This document shows positions 25,600 through 33,410 of a DNA stretch of 64,000 bases, one piece after another. Within the stretch, counting starts at the first letter, position 1. Every line of letters begins with the position of its first letter. The notes under the pieces were generated by a model. That model saw nothing but the letters and a program-made list of their open reading frames with translations. It had not been told where the DNA came from and made no database searches. Both the position numbers and the translations under genes were made by a program. Source of the stretch: JAJDTQ01 sp963422385 (GTDB lineage Bacteria; Desulfobacterota; Binatia; UBA9968; JAJDTQ01); assembly GCA_963422385.1 (NCBI GenBank), contig OY729432.1:2046001-2110000 (forward strand). Reading direction: 5' to 3'.

Positions 25600-26649
25600 A
25601 TGGAAGAACCGAGCATAGAGCAGGAGAGTGCCTATCAGCAGTGGTTGAAGATGGAAGGTCTGCCGGTCATCCGCGACTACTGCATCGAGGATGTCCGGGC
25701 GGTGCCGCTGGAACCCTGGGAACGCCGCGGCGGGTCGGGCATCTACCTCAATCTCATCGGCACCGGGGATATGAACGACGCGTATATCTGCGAGATCCCC
25801 CCGGGCAAGAGCCTCCACCCCGAGCGATACCTGTTCGAAGAGATGATCTACGTCGCGAGCGGCCGAGGTGCCACCACCATCTGGCAGGAGAACGGCAGGA
25901 AACAGACCTTCGAATGGCAGGAGGGGAGCCTCTTCTCGCCGCCCCTCAACACCTGGCGGCAGCACTTCAACGGCAGCGGCGATACCCCGGCCCGCCTCTT
26001 CTCGGTCACCAGCGCGCCGCTGGTGATCAACCTGTTCCACAACCTCGAGTTCGTCTTCAACAACGGCTTTGCCTTCACCGACCGTTTCGACTCCCAGGAC
26101 CACTATTTCTCGGGACGGGGCACGTCCTACAGCGGCCGGGTGTGGGAGACGAACTTCGTGCCCGACGTGCGAAGCTTCGTCCTCAAGGAATGGAAGGAGC
26201 GCGGCGCCGGCGGCGGCAACATCCTGTTCGAGCTGTCGGATAACACCATGGCCTCGCACATCTCGGAGTTCGCCGTGGGGACCTACAAGAAGGCCCACCG
26301 CCACGGCCCCGGCGCCCACGTGGTCATCATTGGCGGCACCGGCTACTCGCTCATGTGGCCGGAGGGTTCGCCGATACGGCGCTTCGACTGGCACGAAGGG
26401 AGCGTCATCGTCCCCCCGGAGATGTGGTTTCACCAGCACTTCAACGCCGGCACGACCCCCGCCCGCTACCTGGCGCTGCGCTGGGGCAGCCGGAAGCACC
26501 GGCTCCGCAAGCGTTACGGCATCGACAAGAGCGTCAAGGAGGGCGGATCCCAGATCGAGTACCAGGAGGAGGATCCCAGCGTCCGGGAAATGTTCGGGCA
26601 GGCGCTGGCGCGACACGGCATCGAGAGCCGAATGGCGTCCAATGACTAG
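25600..26649 (+). CDS. Double-cupin protein, gentisate dioxygenase-like
   Basis: 349 residues. Cupin 1: 'PGKSLHPERYLFEEMIYVASGRGATTIW' and 'GSLFSPPLNTWRQHFN'; cupin 2: 'KKAHRHGPGAHVVIIGGTGYSLMWPEG' and 'GSVIVPPEMWFHQHFNAG'. Metal ligands (His, Glu, His) are kept in both halves, more canonically in the second. The ATG at 25600 has GAGGG about 6 nt upstream; an upstream TTG at 25588 is less likely. It sits between the polysaccharide deacetylase-family gene and a VOC protein, and is one of three double-cupin proteins in this 20-kb region, suggesting several oxygenase-type steps. Confidence 0.82.
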   Translation: MEEPSIEQESAYQQWLKMEGLPVIRDYCIEDVRAVPLEPWERRGGSGIYLNLIGTGDMNDAYICEIPPGKSLHPERYLFEEMIYVASGRGATTIWQENGRKQTFEWQEGSLFSPPLNTWRQHFNGSGDTPARLFSVTSAPLVINLFHNLEFVFNNGFAFTDRFDSQDHYFSGRGTSYSGRVWETNFVPDVRSFVLKEWKERGAGGGNILFELSDNTMASHISEFAVGTYKKAHRHGPGAHVVIIGGTGYSLMWPEGSPIRRFDWHEGSVIVPPEMWFHQHFNAGTTPARYLALRWGSRKHRLRKRYGIDKSVKEGGSQIEYQEEDPSVREMFGQALARHGIESRMASND

Positions 26650-26670
26650 CGAGACTTTGACAACCGCTTG

Positions 26671-26700
26671 CACGGGCGGGTTTCAAACCCGCCCGTGCCC
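26671..26700. repeat. Dispersed palindromic repeat, family B (perfect copy)
   Basis: CACGGGCGGGTTT and its exact inverse complement flank a single C (26671-26697), giving a 13-bp perfect stem potential between the cupin and VOC genes. Could act as an mRNA-stabilising or terminating hairpin in the operon. Confidence 0.65.
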
Positions 26701-26727
26701 GGCCTGGAACAGGCGAAAGGAGCAGTC

Positions 26728-27183
26728 ATGAGCGACAACGCGCCCGGGAAGGCCCGTGCCATGGGTATCAATCACGTGGTGCTGGAAGTGGGAGACCTGG
26801 ATCAGGCGCTCGAGTTCTACGGCGCCATCTTCGACTTCTCCCTGCGCGGCCGGAGCGATCACAACGCCTTCATCGACCTCGGCGACCAGTTCATCCAGTT
26901 GAGCCTCGGCAAGACCCAGGAGGCCGACGGCAAGCGTCATTTCGGCTTCGTCGTAGACGACCGGACGCCGGTGCGGGCCGCCCTGGAGCGGCTGGGCGTC
27001 AAGACCCTGGACCAGCGGCTCAACTTCCGCGACCCCTGGGGCAACCGCATCGAGGTGGTGCCCTATGACGACGTCCAGTTCTCCAAGGCGCCGAACGTGC
27101 TCAACGGCATGGGACTCGGGGGGCTCGGGAAAACACCGGACGCGCTTGCCGAGCTGACCAGGAAAGGGATGGCGCCGGAGTGA
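26728..27183 (+). CDS. VOC (glyoxalase/dioxygenase) family protein
   Basis: 151 residues, single VOC module. Seen are 'INHVVLEVGDLDQALEFYGAIFDF' with the first metal His, 'AFIDLGDQFIQLS', 'RHFGFVVDDRTPVRAALERLGV' and 'NFRDPWGNRIEVVPYDD' with the metal Glu. The fold serves in glyoxalase I, extradiol dioxygenases and antibiotic-binding proteins. AAAGGAG stands 5 nt before the ATG at 26728. Last gene of the plus-strand run deacetylase, cupin, VOC. Confidence 0.87.
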   Translation: MSDNAPGKARAMGINHVVLEVGDLDQALEFYGAIFDFSLRGRSDHNAFIDLGDQFIQLSLGKTQEADGKRHFGFVVDDRTPVRAALERLGVKTLDQRLNFRDPWGNRIEVVPYDDVQFSKAPNVLNGMGLGGLGKTPDALAELTRKGMAPE

Positions 27184-27256
27184 GGCCGCGGGTGCGGAAA
27201 GCAACCGGCGCGGCGTCCCGCGGAGACGCCGGCGGGCTGCTTTCCGGTGCGTTGGC

Positions 27257-28294
27257 TCAGGTCTTCGGTTTCTTGAAGCCCGTCAGGATCTGGAGATATT
27301 CCTTGATGTCCGGCGGCATGTTGTTGATGGCCTTCAGCACATCCGCGATGTCCTGGGGCGATACGTAGTCGATGTTGAGCTTGGCCTTCTTCGTTTCCGC
27401 CAGGAAGGCCGGGTCCTCCATCACCGCCTTGTAGGCATTCTGAAGGACGGCCACGCGGTCCTTGGGGGTGCCCGGCGGCAGCGTGTAGACGCGTGTGATC
27501 CTGTTCTGCGCGTTCCACGCGTTGAAGGCCGCGAGGTTCTCGCCCTTGAGGACCTCCGAGAAGAGCGGGATGTCCTTCACCTCGGGTTCGTCGTAGCGCC
27601 GGGTGATGATGAAGGGGATCATCCTCTTGTCCGGCGGAGCGTCGAGCATGCCCCGAGCCGTGACCCTCATGGACTCCCAAGTCCAGCAGGCGCCGTCCAC
27701 CTCGCCCGATTCCATGGCGAGTCGTATCTTTGCGGTCCCGCCGTATCCGGGGATGCTCTTGAACCTGGTTCCCAACTCCCTGTTGAGGAAGAGGAAGGGG
27801 TCCGTCGTGTTCCCGGGGGCACGGGTGCCGCCCATGGTGACCTCCCTGCCCGACTTGAGGACGTCGTCCAGGGTTTTGAGCCCCGAGCCAGCCATGAGGG
27901 CGCAGGCCACAGAGTCGGACGTCGGGGTGCCGATGTACTCGTACTTGGCTGGCTCGATCTTCACCTTCTTGTCGCCCATGGCCTTGGCGAAGATCAGCGC
28001 CGGGCTCCACACTCCCATGGTCCTCCCGTCGGGTTTGGCCCGTTTGAAGACGTAGTTGGCGGTGATCAGGCTCCCCGCACCGGGCATGTTCTGAACCACC
28101 GGAGTCGGGTTTCCGGGGATGTATTTGTCAATGTAACGGGCGATGTAACGGGTGTAGGTGTCGTAGCCCCCGCCGGGGGAGAAGCCCACCAGCATCCGTA
28201 GCGTCTTGCCCTTGTAGAAGTCTTCGGCGTCCGCCGGCGCGTGGTCCAGCACCAGCACCAGCACCGTCGCAACCAACACGATTCTTCGCAACAT
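27257..28294 (-). CDS. TctC-type tripartite tricarboxylate transporter solute-binding protein
   Basis: 345 residues. It starts with a signal peptide ('MLRRIVLVATVLVLVLDHAPADA'-type, about 23 residues) and continues with 'RMLVGFSPGGGYDTYTRYIARYI' and 'VVQNMPGAGSLITANYVF', diagnostic of the Bug/TctC family. It binds a small carboxylate-like solute in the periplasm for a TctAB membrane partner. AGGAGG is 7 nt before the ATG at 28294; the frame extends upstream without signal peptide. No tctA or tctB is in the window, so this is an orphan receptor, common in bacteria rich in this family. Confidence 0.9.
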   Translation of the reverse strand: MLRRIVLVATVLVLVLDHAPADAEDFYKGKTLRMLVGFSPGGGYDTYTRYIARYIDKYIPGNPTPVVQNMPGAGSLITANYVFKRAKPDGRTMGVWSPALIFAKAMGDKKVKIEPAKYEYIGTPTSDSVACALMAGSGLKTLDDVLKSGREVTMGGTRAPGNTTDPFLFLNRELGTRFKSIPGYGGTAKIRLAMESGEVDGACWTWESMRVTARGMLDAPPDKRMIPFIITRRYDEPEVKDIPLFSEVLKGENLAAFNAWNAQNRITRVYTLPPGTPKDRVAVLQNAYKAVMEDPAFLAETKKAKLNIDYVSPQDIADVLKAINNMPPDIKEYLQILTGFKKPKT

Positions 28295-28639
28295 GAAGCA
28301 ACCTCCTGGCTTGTTTTTGCTCGATGTTCGATCAAGGGCGCTACCGATATCAACAAGGCTCCGCCGTGTCAACCGGAAGGCCGCCTTGCGTTGCCGCATA
28401 TGCAACGGTGAGGGAGGTGCACGGTCCCCCACCGGAACCCGACCGCGGGGGCTTCCGCCCGCCCATTCCGGGAAGCAACGGCGCCGGAGGCGGTTTGCAC
28501 GCCCGGCACGGTCTTGGTAGGTTCCGAGCCTTTGGCGGTGTGTCTCACACCAGCATGGATCCCGAAACGAGGATCCCCTGACGCGGTGGGGTCGGCAGGC
28601 ATGGTCCTGTGAGGGCTCGTCGGAAAAGGAGAGGAAGGC
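28295..28639. other. Divergent intergenic region, TctC receptor and ehu operon
   Basis: About 345 bp between oppositely oriented transport genes. It must hold both promoters. I see no gene, clear repeat or confident promoter; GC-rich throughout. Confidence 0.4.
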
Positions 28640-29509
28640 ATGCAGTATCGAACTACGGGAGGTTTCTGGTCGAAGGCGATCGTGGCCCTGGCAGTGGCGG
28701 CGGCGGGTTCAAGCTTGTCACTTGGCAGTGCCAGCGCCGCGTCCCTTCTGGAGAAGGCCAAGGCCGGGGAGACGGTCCGGATCGGGTTCGCCAACGAGAT
28801 TCCCTGGGCCTATCCGGGCGAAAACAACGCACCCAAGGGCTTCGTGAACGCCATTGCCGTCGGCGTCCTGAACGAGATGGGGATCACCAGGATCGAGCCC
28901 GTGGTGACCGATTGGGGCGGGTTGATTCCGGGCCTCAAGGCCAACCGCTTCGATGTCATTACCGGCGGCATGTATATTCTGAAGAGCCGCTGCCAGAACA
29001 TCAACTTCTCAAACCCCATCGGGATCTTCGGTGATGCGTTCATCGTTGCGCCGGGCAATCCGAAAGGATTGCACGACTACCAGGACATCAAGAAGCAGGG
29101 CGCCGTGCTGGTGACCGGCGCCGGGTACAACATCGTGGAGGCGGCAAGGAAGGAGGGGGTCCCCGACGCCCAAGTCATGCAGGTGCCGGGTTCCGTCGAG
29201 ATCCTGGCCGCGGTCAAGTCCGGGCGCGCTGACGCCGGCGGCGTGACGTTCTTTACGGCGAGAAAACTGTCAGTACAAAGTGACGGCGCCGTGGATGTCA
29301 GCGACCCGTCGAAATTGCCGGCCTGGACCTACAACTGGGTCGGTATCGGCTTCCGCAAGGCTGACACGGATTTCCTCAATGCCTTCAATGAAGCGCTGGC
29401 CAGGCACATCGGCTCGAAAGAGATGATGGCGGCCGTCAAAGAGTACGGCTATACCAAGGCGCAGCTCCCGGGCGACGGGAGCACGGCCTTCGCCTGCGCC
29501 AATCGCTGA
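28640..29509 (+). CDS. ehuB: Ectoine/hydroxyectoine ABC transporter substrate-binding protein
   Basis: 289 residues with an N-terminal signal peptide (hydrophobic 'AIVALAVAAAGSSLSLGSASA'). Periplasmic family 3 solute-binding fold; diagnostic stretches are 'GFANEIPWAYPGENNAPKGFVNAIA', 'VTDWGGLIPGLKANRFDVITGGMYI' and 'VTGAGYNIVEAARKEGV', matching EhuB proteins closely. It captures ectoine-type compatible solutes. AAGGAGAGG lies before the ATG. First gene of ehuBCDA; a long hairpin separates it from ehuC. No ectoine catabolic genes (doe/eut) follow, so the solute may be used mainly for osmoprotection here, or degraded elsewhere. Confidence 0.88.
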   Translation: MQYRTTGGFWSKAIVALAVAAAGSSLSLGSASAASLLEKAKAGETVRIGFANEIPWAYPGENNAPKGFVNAIAVGVLNEMGITRIEPVVTDWGGLIPGLKANRFDVITGGMYILKSRCQNINFSNPIGIFGDAFIVAPGNPKGLHDYQDIKKQGAVLVTGAGYNIVEAARKEGVPDAQVMQVPGSVEILAAVKSGRADAGGVTFFTARKLSVQSDGAVDVSDPSKLPAWTYNWVGIGFRKADTDFLNAFNEALARHIGSKEMMAAVKEYGYTKAQLPGDGSTAFACANR

Positions 29510-29550
29510 CCCGCGCCGAGCGACGGCGGCACAAGGGCGGGGTGTCTTTC

Positions 29551-29590
29551 GGGCGGTCCGCACCACGCATCGGTGTGGTGCGGACCGCCC
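29551..29590 (+). terminator. Long perfect stem-loop between ehuB and ehuC
   Basis: Arms of 16 bp (29551-29566 and 29575-29590; GGGCGGTCCGCACCAC and its exact complement) enclose an 8-nt loop. No U-run follows, so rather than a full terminator it is likely a 3' stabilising or partial-attenuation hairpin that lets the binding protein mRNA exceed that of the permease genes. Confidence 0.7.
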
Positions 29591-29654
29591 GCCCTGCGCC
29601 CGGAACCGCAATCACAACAATCGAGCCTTCTCACGCCCATGGGGGTGAGGCGCG

Positions 29655-30320
29655 ATGTCCTACTTCGATTTCCTTGCGGTCCACGGCCTGAGGCTGGTGG
29701 AGGGCACGTGGACCACCGCCCAGCAGACCGTGCTTGCCGCGTTTCTGGCGGTGGCCATCGCACTCGTGGTGGGGTTGATGCGGCTCTCCGGCAACGGTGC
29801 GGTCCGCGGCGCGGCCACCTGTTACATCGAGATCTTCCGCGGCACCTCTCTCCTCATTCAGCTCTATTGGATCTTTTTCGTCCTGCCCCTGTTCGGGCTC
29901 ACGCTGGAGAAGTTCACCGCGGGCTTCCTGGCGGTAGGTATGAATCTGGGCGCCTATGGCGCGGAGGTGGTACGCGGGGCCATCCAGGCCGTGCCCCGGG
30001 GCCAGTATGAGGCGGCCCTGGCGCTCAACCTGTCACCCATCACGCGCATGCGCCGGATCATCCTTCCGCAAGCCTTTCTGATCATGCTGCCGCCCTGGGG
30101 CAATCTGTTCATCGAACTCCTCAAGGCAACCGCCCTGGTGGCCCTGATTTCGGTAACCGATCTCATGTTTCAGGCCAAGCAGATCAACGCCACCACTTTT
30201 CTGTCCGTCGAGGCCTTCGGCACCGCACTGCTGGTCTACTATGTCATGGCGCGGCTGTTGATCTCTCCCTCCATGCGCTGGCTGGAGGGTTTCATGGCCC
30301 GCAAGATGGGCCGGGCCTGA
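29655..30320 (+). CDS. ehuC: Ectoine/hydroxyectoine ABC transporter permease
   Basis: 221-residue inner-membrane permease of the polar amino acid type (HisM/GlnP-like). Several hydrophobic segments are visible, the TMD segment 'YIEIFRGTSLLIQLYWIFFVLPL' and the EAA loop 'AVPRGQYEAALALNLSPITRMRRIILPQA' that docks the ATPase. The ATG at 29655 follows GGTGAGGCG. Twelve bases separate it from ehuD, so both are co-transcribed and likely form a heterodimer. Confidence 0.88.
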   Translation: MSYFDFLAVHGLRLVEGTWTTAQQTVLAAFLAVAIALVVGLMRLSGNGAVRGAATCYIEIFRGTSLLIQLYWIFFVLPLFGLTLEKFTAGFLAVGMNLGAYGAEVVRGAIQAVPRGQYEAALALNLSPITRMRRIILPQAFLIMLPPWGNLFIELLKATALVALISVTDLMFQAKQINATTFLSVEAFGTALLVYYVMARLLISPSMRWLEGFMARKMGRA

Positions 30321-30331
30321 GCGAGGCGGAT

Positions 30332-31003
30332 ATGTTCGACTGGCGCTGGGAATTCACCTTCGAGATTCTGCCGAGGCTCTTGTGGGCTACCCTGAACACG
30401 CTGATGGCCGCGGGCTTCGGCTATGGCATCGCGCTGGTGCTGGGGTTGGTCTTCTGCCTGGCGCAGCGCACCCCCTGGAGGCTCCTGACGCTGTTCGTGC
30501 GCGAGGTCGTCGAGTTCGTCCGTTCGACGCCCCTGGTGGTGCAGATCTTCTTCGTGTTCTTCGTGGGTCCGCAGTTCGGCATTCGGCTTTCGCCCTGGAC
30601 CTCCGGAATGATCGCCATCGGCCTGCACTACGCCGCCTATCTGTCGGAAGTCTACCGGGGCGGGCTCGAAGCCGTGTCCAGGGGGCAATGGGAGGCGTGC
30701 CGGGCCCTCCACCTGAGCATGACCCGGACCTACTTCAGGATCATCATTCCCCAGGCCCTGCCGGCGAGCCTTCCCGGCATGGGCAACTATCTGGTGGGGA
30801 TCTTCAAGGACACGCCGATGCTCTCGGTCATTGGCGTCACCGAGTTGCTGCAGGCCGCCAACGCCATCGGCTCGGAGACCTATCGTTTCCTGGAGCCTTA
30901 CACGATGGTCGGCGTGATCTTCCTGACGATTTCGCTGCCGGCGGCCGCAGGTCTCCGCCTGTTCGAGGCTTGGGTGCGCCGGGTGCTGGGGATGGGCCGA
31001 TGA
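30332..31003 (+). CDS. ehuD: Ectoine/hydroxyectoine ABC transporter permease
   Basis: 223-residue partner permease. 'EVVEFVRSTPLVVQIFFVFFVGPQFG' and the EAA loop 'AVSRGQWEACRALHLSMTRTYFRIIIPQALPA' are clear; the C-terminus ends in a short basic tail. It pairs with EhuC to form the translocation pore driven by EhuA. GAGGCGGAT precedes the ATG. Confidence 0.88.
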   Translation: MFDWRWEFTFEILPRLLWATLNTLMAAGFGYGIALVLGLVFCLAQRTPWRLLTLFVREVVEFVRSTPLVVQIFFVFFVGPQFGIRLSPWTSGMIAIGLHYAAYLSEVYRGGLEAVSRGQWEACRALHLSMTRTYFRIIIPQALPASLPGMGNYLVGIFKDTPMLSVIGVTELLQAANAIGSETYRFLEPYTMVGVIFLTISLPAAAGLRLFEAWVRRVLGMGR

Positions 31004-31055
31004 TCCATGAATGCGCGCCGGAAAGACCCTCCAGGCGCCGTCGCAGGGAGGTTCC

Positions 31056-31865
31056 GTGACAGAATCCACATATCCCGCGCGCCTGGGACCCGACGGTCCC
31101 ATGGTGCGCTTCAGCAAGGTGACCAAGCGCTACGGGTCCTTGACGGTGCTGGATGCTCTCGACCTCGACATCCAGCCCAACGAGATGGTGTCGATCATCG
31201 GACCGTCCGGCTCCGGCAAGACCAGCGTGCTGCGCATGCTCATGACCCTGGAGGAGATCGACGAGGGTGTCATCTACGTCGACGGCCGGCCTCTGACCCA
31301 CATGGAGCGGGACGGTTCCCTGGCGAGAGCCAGCAACGCCTACCGGCGCAGGCATCGGATCAACATCGGCATGGTGTTTCAGCACTTCAACCTGTTCCCG
31401 CACATGACTGCGCTGGAGAACTGCATGGAGGCGCCGGTCCAGGTGCTGGGTCTCACCAGGGACGAGGCGGAAGCGAGATCGGTGGAGCTGTTGGAGATGG
31501 TGGGGCTGGACGACAAGAAGGACCAGCATCCCTCCCGGCTCTCGGGCGGCCAGCAGCAGCGTGTCGCCATTGCCCGGGCCCTGGCCATGCGGCCCAAGGT
31601 CATGCTGCTGGACGAGGTAACCTCCGCCCTCGACCCCGAGGTCATCGGCGAGGTCCTGAACGTGATCCGCCAGCTCAACAGCGAGCACAACCTCACCATG
31701 CTGATGGTCACCCACCAGATGGGTTTCGCCAAGGAGATCTCCGACCGGGTCTGTTTCCTCTACGAGGGCAGGATCGCCGAGCAGGGCACCCCCGACGAGA
31801 TCTTCGGCAACCCCAGGAACGAGCGCACCCAGCAGTTCCTCTCCGCCGTACTCGAGGCGCGGTGA
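31056..31865 (+). CDS. ehuA: Ectoine/hydroxyectoine ABC transporter ATP-binding protein
   Basis: 269 residues. Walker A 'GPSGSGKTS', Q-loop 'MVFQHFNLFPHMTALEN', signature 'LSGGQQQRVAIARALAM', Walker B 'VMLLDEVTSALDPE', H-loop 'VTHQMGFA'. I take the GTG at 31056 as start: GGGAGG stands 4 nt upstream and homology begins soon after; an ATG at 31011 would add 15 residues of no homology. Energises EhuBCD. Its stop is 3 bp from the stop of convergent larE, leaving no room for a separate terminator. Confidence 0.9.
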   Translation: MTESTYPARLGPDGPMVRFSKVTKRYGSLTVLDALDLDIQPNEMVSIIGPSGSGKTSVLRMLMTLEEIDEGVIYVDGRPLTHMERDGSLARASNAYRRRHRINIGMVFQHFNLFPHMTALENCMEAPVQVLGLTRDEAEARSVELLEMVGLDDKKDQHPSRLSGGQQQRVAIARALAMRPKVMLLDEVTSALDPEVIGEVLNVIRQLNSEHNLTMLMVTHQMGFAKEISDRVCFLYEGRIAEQGTPDEIFGNPRNERTQQFLSAVLEAR

Positions 31866-31868
31866 GGA

Positions 31869-32744
31869 CTACTGTCTCTTCACGGTTTCGTTGAGGGAGC
31901 CGGTGCGGTAGCCCTGCAGGTCGATGCTGACGTAGGTGAAGCCGGCCTCCTTGAAACGCCGGAGGATCTTCTCGCGGATGCCCGGCTGGAGCAGCTTGTC
32001 GAACTCGCCGGGGGCGACCTCGATGCGCGCCAGCTCGTTGTGGTAGCGGACCCGGTAGACGCGGAAGCCGAGCTCCCGCAGCACGCGCTCGCAGCGGTTG
32101 ACCTGGGCGAGCTTCTCCGGAGTGATGGCGGTGCCGTAGGGGAAGCGGCTGGAAAGGCACGCCAGGGCGGGTTTGTCCCACACGGAGAGGCCCATGTGGC
32201 GGGCCGCTTCGCGAATCTCGGCCTTGGTGAAGCCCAGCTCGTCCAGCGGCGAGCGGACGCCGCGTTCGCGCGCGGCTTTTCGGCCCGGGCGGTGGTCGCC
32301 CCGGTCGTCCACGTTGAAGCCGTCCAGCACGTGGGCGATGTCCAGGGACGCGGCCTCTTCGATGGCTCTGCCGTAGAGCTCGGTCTTGCAGAAGTAGCAC
32401 CGGTTGACGGGATTGGCCGCGTACCGGGGGTCATCGAGCTCGTAGGTGTCGATCAGGAGATGCCGGGCGCCGATGCTTTCGGCCAGTCTGCGGGCGTCCG
32501 CACCCTCTTCCGGCGCGAGGCTGGGGGAGACCGCAGTCAGCGCCAGGGCGTTGTCCCCGAGGGCATTCACGGCCTCGGCGAGCAGGTAGCCCGAGTCCAC
32601 GCCGCCGGAGAAACAGACCACCACGTGCTCCATCTCCCCGAGCAGCGCCCGAAGCCCGGCCACCTTGCCGGCCAACCCGATGGCCCCGGAGCCGTCATTC
32701 CCGCGGAAGCGGGAATGACGGAGAGGAGAGGCCTTCATGGACAT
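31869..32744 (-). CDS. larE: ATP-dependent sacrificial sulfur transferase LarE
   Basis: 291 residues, PP-loop pyrophosphatase family. The PP-loop 'SGGVDSG' is at residues 46-52; 'NRCYFCKTELY' near 115, and Cys196 in 'ALACLSSRFPYG' matches the Cys that donates its sulfur in Lactobacillus LarE. LarE adds sulfur to the pyridinium carboxylate precursor of the nickel-pincer cofactor. Residues 9-18 ('RHSRFRGND') are translated from a palindromic repeat, so either the repeat was inserted into the gene start or translation begins later (TTG near residue 24). No larA, larB or larC in the window. It follows the GST gene by 20 bp and is probably in its operon. Confidence 0.88.
   Translation of the reverse strand: MSMKASPLRHSRFRGNDGSGAIGLAGKVAGLRALLGEMEHVVVCFSGGVDSGYLLAEAVNALGDNALALTAVSPSLAPEEGADARRLAESIGARHLLIDTYELDDPRYAANPVNRCYFCKTELYGRAIEEAASLDIAHVLDGFNVDDRGDHRPGRKAARERGVRSPLDELGFTKAEIREAARHMGLSVWDKPALACLSSRFPYGTAITPEKLAQVNRCERVLRELGFRVYRVRYHNELARIEVAPGEFDKLLQPGIREKILRRFKEAGFTYVSIDLQGYRTGSLNETVKRQ
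32692..32721. repeat. Palindromic repeat inside the 5' end of larE
   Basis: CCGTCATTCCCGC and its exact complement flank GGAA: a perfect 13-bp stem. Repeats with the core CATTCCCGC...GCGGGAATG are widespread intergenic elements in many bacteria; here the copy is read as coding (R-H-S-R-F-R-G-N-D). Confidence 0.7.
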
Positions 32745-32764
32745 TGCTCGCCGGTCCCCTCGCC

Positions 32765-33328
32765 TTAGGGTGTCGAGTTGACCTTCGGCCGCTCCAGAAG
32801 CGAGTCGCGCCAGCGCTTCAGGTTCGTCAATTCATCGCTGATGGACACCTTGTAGTGGTCTTCCCGGGTGAAGAACGGGATATAGGTGATGTCCGCCAGC
32901 GAATAGTCGCCGACGATGAAGTCCTTCCCGGCCATCTGCTCGTCCAGCGTCTCCAGGTGCTCCGCCAGCCGCTTCCTGTTCTTCTCCACTTCGTGGTCGT
33001 GGCGGATGTTGCCGGCGGCGGCCTGAAGCCGGGTATTGCAGAAATCGATCCAGATCCGCACCTCCGCGCGTTGCGCGAAGTCCTTGGGCATCAGCGGCAC
33101 CTGGGGGAATTTCTCGTCCAGGTACTCGTTGATGACGGCGGACTCGTAGATCACGGTGTCCCCGTCCACCAGCACCGGCACCTTGGCATAGGGATTGAGC
33201 GTGAGAAGCTCTTCGGATTTGTTGCGGAGATCGCACTCCACCAGTTCGTACGGGATGTCTTTCTCTGCCAGGACAAGCCTTGTCCTGTGGGCGTACGGTC
33301 AAGGGCCGTAAGACAGTAGTCGCAGCAT
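32765..33328 (-). CDS. Glutathione S-transferase family protein, predicted selenocysteine-containing (in-frame TGA)
   Basis: 187 residues if the TGA at codon 10 (33299-33301) is read as selenocysteine. ATG at 33328 has AAGGAGG 5 nt upstream. The frame begins M-L-R-L-L-S-Y-G-P-U-P-Y-A-H-R and continues without a break into 'RLVLAEKDIPYELVECDL', 'NPYAKVPVLVDGDTVIYESAVINEYLDEKFP' (thioredoxin-like GST_N with the cis-Pro V-P-V-L and E-S glutathione contacts) and a helical GST_C domain with 'GDYSLADITYIPFF'. The TGA falls exactly on the catalytic Cys of the C-P-x-x-x-R motif of Cys-type GSTs. A hairpin fitting bacterial SECIS rules follows. A pseudogene with one stop is the alternative, but conservation on both sides, the strong ribosome binding site and the hairpin argue against it. 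Automated calling would start at 33241 and lose the active site. Confidence 0.85.
33269..33287 (-). promoter_or_regulatory. Putative bacterial SECIS element in the GST mRNA
   Basis: On the minus strand CAGGACAAGGCTTGTCCTG folds into a perfect 8-bp stem with a GGC loop. It starts 11 nt after the TGA, so 19 nt separate the TGA from the loop. Known bacterial SECIS hairpins lie directly downstream of UGA, with the apical loop roughly 16-37 nt away and a G among the first loop bases; all three hold here. Confidence 0.75.
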
Positions 33329-33410
33329 GTCTTCCTCCTTCAAGAGTATTGTAGCTCGTCGTCGTGGCATGCGTGGCGCATCTGCCGGCAAGCCCCCGCG
33401 GCCGGGAACC

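Noticed and set aside
24511..26673. 720-codon open frame antisense to the deacetylase and double-cupin genes
   Set aside because: Runs across two recognised genes and the repeat between them, no ribosome binding site or conserved motif; a high-GC shadow.
33299..33301. TGA in the GST gene as an ordinary inactivating stop or assembly error
   Set aside because: A random stop would rarely fall on the catalytic Cys codon, and the correct ribosome binding site and SECIS-like hairpin would be unexplained. Kept only as the alternative hypothesis.
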